This document shows positions 26,808 through 35,128 of a stretch of DNA of 35,128 nt, piece after piece. This stretch comes from an uncultured Alphaproteobacteria bacterium (GTDB lineage: Bacteria > Pseudomonadota > Alphaproteobacteria > Caulobacterales > Caulobacteraceae). Where the stretch lies: the NCBI GenBank assembly GCA_903892305.1, contig CAITHQ010000160.1, forward strand, positions 1 through 35,128, in the 5' to 3' direction. Position 1 is the first letter of the stretch, and the number at the start of each line of letters is the position of its first letter. The translations under genes and the position numbers were made by a program. Under the pieces are notes generated by a model, which had not been told where the DNA came from, did no database searches, and worked only from the letters and a program-made list of their open reading frames with translations.

Positions 26808-28144
26808 CGATAGCAAACCGCCTTAGCGGCCTGAACGATCTTCTCAACGCTTGGCAAGGACAGCAGTTCCAGATTGGCCGCGTAGGGCATGGGAACATCT
26901 TCTTGGCAAACCCGTGTGGGCGGAGCGTCGAGGTAGTCGAACGCATGCTCCAGCACCCGCGCCACCACTTCAGCACCCACCCCCATAGAGCCCCATCCCT
27001 CTTCAGCGGTAACGAGGCGATTTGTCTTCTTCACGCTCTGGACAATGGTTTCGTGGTCTAGGGGCCGAAGGGTTCGAAGGTCGATGACTTCGGCATCAAT
27101 GCCCTGGGCAGCGAGTTCATCCGCAGCTTTCAAAGCAAGACCCACCATGCGGGAATGAGCGGTGATGGTGACGTCCTTACCAGACCGGCGAATTTTGGCC
27201 TTGCCGATGGGAACGATCCAATCGACATCGGCCGGAATCTCGAACTCGGTCCCGTAAAGCATTTCATGCTCAAGGAAGACCACAGGGTTGGGATCGCGAA
27301 TAGCGGCTTTTAGCAGGCCCTTGGCGTCTGCGGCGTCATAGGGCGCAACCACCTTCAATCCAGGGATCTGCGCATACCACGCTGAATAGTCCTGACTGTG
27401 TTGCGCGCCGACACGCGCGGCGGCACCGTTTGGGCCTCGAAAGACCACAGAGCACCGGATCTGCCCCCCTGACATGTAGAGGGTCTTGGCGGCAGAATTG
27501 ATAATATGATCAATAGCCTGCATGGCGAAATTGAAGGTCATAAACTCGATTATAGGCTTCAGACCCGCCATGGCGGCACCAACGCCCAGGCCTGCAAAGC
27601 CATGCTCGGTGATTGGAGTGTCGATGACCCGCCGGTCCCCGAACTCCTGCAGGAGATCCCGGCTGACCTTATAGGCCCCCTGATATTGGGCGACTTCTTC
27701 ACCCATTAGGAAGACGGCGTCGTCCCGGCGCATTTCTTCTGCCATGGCATCGCGAAGGGCGTCGCGCACAGTGATCTTCACCATCTTGGCATCTGCGGAC
27801 AGCTCTGGGTCGATAGCGACCGGAGTGGATGGCATCGGAGCGGGCTTCACCAGTTCAGGTGTAGCCACAGGAAGCATTGGCGGCACAGGTGTTGGCGCGA
27901 CAGCACCCTGCCCCACAAGCCTTGCGATCGGGGTGTTGACCTTCACCTCTTCAGAGCCTTCAGGGATCAAGATCGCTTCGATCACGCCTTCATCCACCGC
28001 CTCGACCTCCATGGTCGCCTTATCGGTTTCAATCTCGGCAATCACGTCGCCACTCCGCACGCTATCTCCAGCCTTCACAAACCACTTTGCGAGGGTCCCC
28101 TCCTCCATGGTCGGGGACAGGGCCGGCATCAGAATGTCAGTCAC
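26804..28144 (-). CDS. pdhB: Pyruvate dehydrogenase E1 beta with N-terminal lipoyl domain
   Basis: N-terminal lipoyl domain [19 protein letters not shown]...[11 protein letters not shown], then E1-beta [31 protein letters not shown] start overlapping the pdhA stop. Confidence 0.96.
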   Translation of the reverse strand: MTDILMPALSPTMEEGTLAKWFVKAGDSVRSGDVIAEIETDKATMEVEAVDEGVIEAILIPEGSEEVKVNTPIARLVGQGAVAPTPVPPMLPVATPELVKPAPMPSTPVAIDPELSADAKMVKITVRDALRDAMAEEMRRDDAVFLMGEEVAQYQGAYKVSRDLLQEFGDRRVIDTPITEHGFAGLGVGAAMAGLKPIIEFMTFNFAMQAIDHIINSAAKTLYMSGGQIRCSVVFRGPNGAAARVGAQHSQDYSAWYAQIPGLKVVAPYDAADAKGLLKAAIRDPNPVVFLEHEMLYGTEFEIPADVDWIVPIGKAKIRRSGKDVTITAHSRMVGLALKAADELAAQGIDAEVIDLRTLRPLDHETIVQSVKKTNRLVTAEEGWGSMGVGAEVVARVLEHAFDYLDAPPTRVCQEDVPMPYAANLELLSLPSVEKIVQAAKAVCYR

Positions 28145-29169
28145 TGAGCGGCCTCCAGATAGACGTCGGTATAAAGCTCGGAGGGATCGGGTTCTGGACT
28201 GGTGCGGGCAAACTCCGCTGCGTCGGCGACAATCCGCTTCACATCTGCATCAATGGCTTTAAGCGCAGCGTCGTCTGCCCAGCCATTCATTTCCAGAATC
28301 TCCTGGAGGTGGTCGATCGGATCCCGGGTTTTACGGACCTGGTCTACTTCCTCACGGGTACGATACTTTGCAGGATCACTCATGGAATGACCACGGTAAC
28401 GATAGGTCTTCATCTCGAGAATATAGGGACCCTTGCCGGTCCGAGCGTGTTCAGCAGCACGCCCAGCTGCATCACGGACAGCCACAACATCCATGCCGTC
28501 AACTTCCTCACCTGGGATCAGGAAGGACGCGCCGCGCTTATATAGATGAGTTTCTGCTGAGGACCGCTCAATCGAGGTGCCCATAGCGTATTGATTGTTC
28601 TCGATCACGTAGACAACCGGCAGGCTCCAAAGCTCGGCCATGTTGAAGCTCTCATAAACCTGACCTTGGTTCGCGGCCCCATCACCGAAATAGGCGAAGC
28701 AGACATTGCCGTTGGCCTTGTACTTATTTGCCAGAGCTAGGCCGGTACCCAGGCTCACCTGAGCGCCGACAATGCCATGCCCACCGTAGAAATCAGCTGT
28801 TGTTGAGAACATGTGCATAGAGCCGCCCTTGCCCTTAGACGACCCTCCGGCCCGACCGGTCAGCTCGGCCATGACCTCCCGAGGATCCATGCCACAGGCC
28901 AGCATGTGTCCGTGGTCCCGATAGCCAGTGATCACCTGATCCCCTGACTTTTTAATCGCCTGAACGCCAACAGCGATAGCTTCCTGCCCGATATAAAGAT
29001 GACAGAAGCCGCCGATCAAACCCATGCCGTAAAGCTGGCCGGCGCGCTCTTCAAAGCGACGTATCATCAGCATGTCCCGATAATAGCCGAGCAGTTCCTC
29101 CTTCGTGGCCGAAGCCCCTGTAGGAGCTTTTTTCGTTTTAGACGCTGAGACAGCGGGGCTTCGCGCCAT
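28141..29169 (-). CDS. pdhA: Pyruvate dehydrogenase E1 alpha
   Basis: [32 protein letters not shown], thiamine-diphosphate motif [33 protein letters not shown]. Confidence 0.96.
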   Translation of the reverse strand: MARSPAVSASKTKKAPTGASATKEELLGYYRDMLMIRRFEERAGQLYGMGLIGGFCHLYIGQEAIAVGVQAIKKSGDQVITGYRDHGHMLACGMDPREVMAELTGRAGGSSKGKGGSMHMFSTTADFYGGHGIVGAQVSLGTGLALANKYKANGNVCFAYFGDGAANQGQVYESFNMAELWSLPVVYVIENNQYAMGTSIERSSAETHLYKRGASFLIPGEEVDGMDVVAVRDAAGRAAEHARTGKGPYILEMKTYRYRGHSMSDPAKYRTREEVDQVRKTRDPIDHLQEILEMNGWADDAALKAIDADVKRIVADAAEFARTSPEPDPSELYTDVYLEAAQ

Positions 29170-29230
29170 AAGTCACTCCAGGTGTTAAACGTCGCCGGTC
29201 GGCGCGACCCAAATTGGCAGTGCCCGCACC

Positions 29231-29527
29231 TTACGGATTTAGCCGGATCACATAGTCCCTTGGATCGGCAAAACCCAACAGGGAACGGGCTCGTTCCTCC
29301 AGCAGATCGGCCGACATGGATTCATCACGCAACAAATGCGCGCGGGCCTCCAAGTCCTCTCTTTGACTACGGATAGCTTGGAGCTCTGCTGTCTTAGCCG
29401 CAAGGGTCGCATCTCGCTCACCTGTCGTCAGAATTCCCCTATCGCCCGTCAAAGCATGAAATCCGAAGTAGGAAATCAACAGGCCCAACCCGACAGTCGG
29501 AATATAGGTGCGAAGGGTCGAGAGCAC
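29231..29527 (-). CDS. FtsB/DivIC-type septum formation initiator family protein
   Basis: Short TM segment then coiled coil AAKTAELQAIRSQREDLEARAHLL, ending ERARSLLGFADPRDYVIRL; located between eno and pdhA. Confidence 0.82.
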   Translation of the reverse strand: MLSTLRTYIPTVGLGLLISYFGFHALTGDRGILTTGERDATLAAKTAELQAIRSQREDLEARAHLLRDESMSADLLEERARSLLGFADPRDYVIRLNP

Positions 29528-29608
29528 TGGGCGGGAATCACCTAATCAAAAAGACGATTCCACTCTGCTCCCACATACTTAACTAAGGCTTTCTGCGAGC
29601 AGGACCTC

Positions 29609-30967
<1,359 letters not shown>

Positions 30968-31004
30968 TCACTGAAACCGGACTTTCGATGCCAAGTTTTG
31001 GAGA

Positions 31005-31781
31005 ATGGCTATGATCTTGGTGGAGATTACCAACGCTGTCGCCCTGGTAACGCTCAATCGTCCTGAGGCGATGAATGCGCTTTCAAGGGCCTTGCGGGCA
31101 GAGCTACACAAGACCCTTAGCGCCCTGGATGCCGACCCGGAGGTCAAGGTCATTGTCCTGACCGGCGCGGGAGATCGGGCTTTTACGGCCGGGCTGGACC
31201 TGAAGGAATTGGGCGAAGACCCCGACGGCCTTAAAGCCGCAAACGCAACAGAACCGTCAGAAAATCCAGCCTGGGCAGTCATAGCCTGTAACAAGCCGGT
31301 TATTGGCGCTATTAATGGGGTTGCTATTACAGGCGGCTTTGAAGTGGCCTTGGCGTGTGACGTTCTGATTTGTTCGACACGGGCGAGGTTCGCTGACACC
31401 CATGCACGAGTCGGCATTACCCCAGGCTGGGGGCTCTCGCAGAAGCTATCGCGGTTGATTGGACCCTATCGTGCCAAAGAACTGTCGTTGACTGGCAATT
31501 TTCTGGATGCCGAGACGGCCTATGCCTGGGGCCTAGCCAATCGTGTTGTCGCGCCAGAGGACCTCATTCCAACAGCCTTGAAGCTGGCATCAGACATGGC
31601 CCAGATCGAAGTGGGCATGCTGACGACTTACAAGGCCATGATTGATGAGGGTTATGAACTGAGCCTTCGGGAAGGCTTGGAACTCGAGCAGAAACGCTCA
31701 CGCACTCACAACAAAGGCGTTACACCTGACATGGTGGAACAAAGGCGAGCTGGCATCCAGGCCCGCGGCCGCGCGCAGTAA
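31005..31781 (+). CDS. Enoyl-CoA hydratase/isomerase (crotonase) family protein
   Basis: TLNRPEAMNALS, FTAGLDLKEL, KPVIGAINGVAITGGFEVALACDVLICSTRARFADTHARVGITPGWG. Confidence 0.9.
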   Translation: MAMILVEITNAVALVTLNRPEAMNALSRALRAELHKTLSALDADPEVKVIVLTGAGDRAFTAGLDLKELGEDPDGLKAANATEPSENPAWAVIACNKPVIGAINGVAITGGFEVALACDVLICSTRARFADTHARVGITPGWGLSQKLSRLIGPYRAKELSLTGNFLDAETAYAWGLANRVVAPEDLIPTALKLASDMAQIEVGMLTTYKAMIDEGYELSLREGLELEQKRSRTHNKGVTPDMVEQRRAGIQARGRAQ

Positions 31782-31789
31782 TCTGCGCG
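31772..31789. terminator. Hairpin at the convergent ECH / rpmF junction, possible bidirectional terminator without a good U-tract
   Basis: CGCGCAG-TAAT-CTGCGCG, a perfect 7-bp stem with 4-nt loop; the loop contains the ECH stop codon TAA. Confidence 0.4.
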
Positions 31790-31798
31790 ACGGGCCCC

Positions 31799-31981
31799 TT
31801 AGTCTTGCTTTGGCGTAATGACCTGGCGGCCCTTGTACATGCCAGTCTTCAGGTCGACATGGTGCGGTCGCTTCAGCTCGCCCGTTTCCTTGTCTTCGAC
31901 AAAGCTATTGGCACCCAGGGCGTGATGCGAGCGGCGCATATTGCGACGAGACGGGGATACTTTGCGTTTAGGAACGGCCAC
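31799..31981 (-). CDS. rpmF: 50S ribosomal protein L32
   Basis: [23 protein letters not shown] and [17 protein letters not shown]. Confidence 0.97.
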   Translation of the reverse strand: MAVPKRKVSPSRRNMRRSHHALGANSFVEDKETGELKRPHHVDLKTGMYKGRQVITPKQD

Positions 31982-32114
31982 GGGAGAATCTCTCAGGCGT
32001 AAAATGAATGCGGCGGCCCGGGGCCCCCGACGTGAGCGCGGGTGTATGCCTTAATCGCTCGATCGATTCAAGACCCGTTCGAAGCCATTCCAAATAGCGA
32101 CACCAAATCGCGGG

Positions 32115-33761
<1,647 letters not shown>

Positions 33762-33898
33762 TCAGACTAGCCGTGATTCGGGCCGAAGGCTCCGCGTCGA
33801 TTTCACTGCCCGAGGGCCAATCACCAAACAAAGTTCAAACGCGCAAAGGGGTTCGAACCGCGACCGCGGCTTTAATGCATGCTGCACGTGAATCGACC

Positions 33899-34324
33899 TT
33901 AGGGTTTGGACGGAGCCGCTGGATCGGGCTCACCAGCGAATGGATTGTTGACGGTCGGGGTCGGTGCCTGAATTGGGCTTGGAGCACTCGATGGCGACAT
34001 GGGTGCACCCTGGCCCTGACCAGCCGGCTGTCGGTTTAGAGTGCTGGGTGCGAGATTATTCATTTTGACTCGATCGACGACCGAAGTCGTACCCTTCGAC
34101 TTTCCAGACAAGAGGGTCAGGCTGATGCTCAGGATGAAAAACAGCGAGGCCAGAATCCAGGTAGTCCTAGTCAATAAATCACCAGCGCCCCGGGCACTCA
34201 TCATGCCTGTTGGCCCACCACCCATGCCAAGTGCCCCGCCTTCAGACCGCTGAAGCAGCACGACAGCAATCAATGCGATGCTGACCAAGATATGGCAGGC
34301 GAGCAGAATTCCCAGCATTTCCAT
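33899..34324 (-). CDS. secG: Preprotein translocase subunit SecG
   Basis: VLLQRSEGGALGMGGG and MSARGAGDLLTRTTWILASLFFILSISL; adjacent to pyrG as in many alphaproteobacteria. ATG at 34324. Confidence 0.92.
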   Translation of the reverse strand: MEMLGILLACHILVSIALIAVVLLQRSEGGALGMGGGPTGMMSARGAGDLLTRTTWILASLFFILSISLTLLSGKSKGTTSVVDRVKMNNLAPSTLNRQPAGQGQGAPMSPSSAPSPIQAPTPTVNNPFAGEPDPAAPSKP

Positions 34325-34331
34325 GTCCGAT

Positions 34332-34361
34332 GACTTGGGGGCGTGCCCCAAAAACCAAGTC
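34332..34361 (-). promoter_or_regulatory. Bulged hairpin immediately upstream of the secG start codon
   Basis: mRNA-sense GACTTGG-TTTTTGGGGCACGCCC-CCAAGTC: 7-bp outer stem, with GGG/CCC able to pair inside. Confidence 0.35.
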
Positions 34362-34575
34362 GCGCATCTAGCATCCCCACGCACCGAAAGCCATAGCGGC
34401 GGATGATTAGGCAGTGACGAAAGCCGGCCCAAAAGACTGCATACCTAAGCGGTATTATCGCTCTAACTCTCCCTTTGCGAGTATGTCCGGATGCTGTATG
34501 CCTCGACATGTGTCTTGCAAACCAAGGCAAAGTTTTAAGGTATTTGATGATTAAATAGGTGTTGATAGCTCTGAC

Positions 34576-34614
34576 GCTCGATCATTCGCTATGCCACATG
34601 TAGCTTTATCGAGC
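34576..34614. other. Nested inverted repeat upstream of the right-edge ORF
   Basis: GCTCGAT (34576-34582) with ATCGAGC (34608-34614), and GCTA/TAGC nested inside. Confidence 0.3.
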
Positions 34615-34642
34615 AGGATAGCTGGTTTCGGGGGCGACAAAG

Positions 34643-35128
34643 TTGAGTAGTAGGAGCCCCGATCGGGCAATTCGCAATCTCGGTGCGCTTCAGAAGACTG
34701 CTTCAACGAGCCGCGTGCTGAATCTTACCGCAGTCGGAGTGACGCATCGCGACGACCCGACTCACAAGTCCTCACCGTTCTTTTTCAATCCCGTGCTCAA
34801 CGAGAGCATTATCCTGAAACATCGGCTTAGGGCCGACGAACGGTTCGTTTTTGATGATGCTAGGCAGGTGGCGACGAAGGTTATCATCCCCTTTGAGAGA
34901 ACTGATCTTCGGATGGGTGGCCGGTCCTTCTTTGTGGGACAAAGAGGCTGGACGCAAATGATCGATGAAATCGGCGAAGAAAACTCAAACAGCCAACGCG
35001 ATCTGTCTCTGATGATGGCCCTGGATGAGCTTCCATCCCTAGATCCATTCCTTTTACGAGAACACCTCAACCGCCGGGGCTTTCCGATCGCGCCGATCTA
35101 TTTCTCGATATCCGAGGCCGATCTGGAA
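34643..35128 (+). CDS. Conserved-looking hypothetical protein, 3' end beyond the window; not in the supplied ORF track
   Basis: 162 open codons from TTG at 34643 to the edge: (M)SSRSPDRAIRNLGALQKTASTSRVLNLTAVGVTHRDDPTHKSSPFFFNPVLNESIILKHRLRADERFVFDDARQVATKVIIPFERTDLRMGGRSFFVGQRGWTQMIDEIG...LDELPSLDPFLLREHLNRRGFPIAPIYFSISEADLE. Confidence 0.65.
   Translation, partial: MSSRSPDRAIRNLGALQKTASTSRVLNLTAVGVTHRDDPTHKSSPFFFNPVLNESIILKHRLRADERFVFDDARQVATKVIIPFERTDLRMGGRSFFVGQRGWTQMIDEIGEENSNSQRDLSLMMALDELPSLDPFLLREHLNRRGFPIAPIYFSISEADLE

Noticed and set aside
29110-29145. GCCCCTGTAGGAGCTTTTTT, resembling a Rho-independent terminator
   Set aside because: The stem has a mismatch and lies within the pdhA coding sequence on the opposite strand; likely coincidental.
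33845-33870. GGGGTTCGAACC, resembling a tRNA T-loop
   Set aside because: Flanking bases do not form a T-arm stem or acceptor stem on either strand; no cloverleaf could be built.
34534-34555. TTAA-N12-TTAA, as a possible CtrA site
   Set aside because: The spacing is not the N7 of the CtrA consensus and the flanks do not match.
34762-35070. 102-aa minus-strand ORF at the right edge
   Set aside because: The plus strand carries a longer, more protein-like open frame through the same bases.

Overview
The window looks like a core-genome segment of an alphaproteobacterium. Its gene order resembles the Caulobacterales ntr/pdh neighbourhood; this is inferred from gene content, as no search was run. 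From left to right it holds: (1) three c-type cytochrome genes (two CxxCH cytochromes and a cytochrome c'-like protein) on the minus strand; (2) a degenerate receiver-domain protein, a TetR-type regulator and a glutathione peroxidase; (3) mazG, hflX, hfq, a D-amino-acid-aminotransferase-like gene, and ntrX-ntrY-ntrC-ntrB-dusB; (4) ispDF, an MFS/spermidine-synthase-like fusion, a cinA C-terminal domain gene (pncC-like), a RatA/COQ10-like gene and lipA; (5) a lipoprotein alpha/beta-hydrolase homologue and a stand-alone Aas-type acyl-ACP synthetase; (6) the lpdA-pdhC-GFA-pdhB-pdhA operon, an FtsB/DivIC-like gene, eno, an enoyl-CoA-hydratase homologue, rpmF, pyrG and secG; (7) an unlisted truncated ORF running off the right edge. 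I saw no rRNA, tRNA, CRISPR array, transposase or prophage. I did not find a clear, self-contained new multi-gene system. The best second-look items are: an NtrC (and an NtrX) with the sigma54-contacting GAFTGA loop missing; an exported alpha/beta-hydrolase homologue that appears to have lost its catalytic triad; an ECH homologue with one catalytic Glu replaced by His; dyad elements upstream of the acyl-ACP synthetase and TetR genes; a hairpin abutting the secG start; repeated 4-nt overlaps of convergent stop codons; and the unannotated partial ORF at the right edge.
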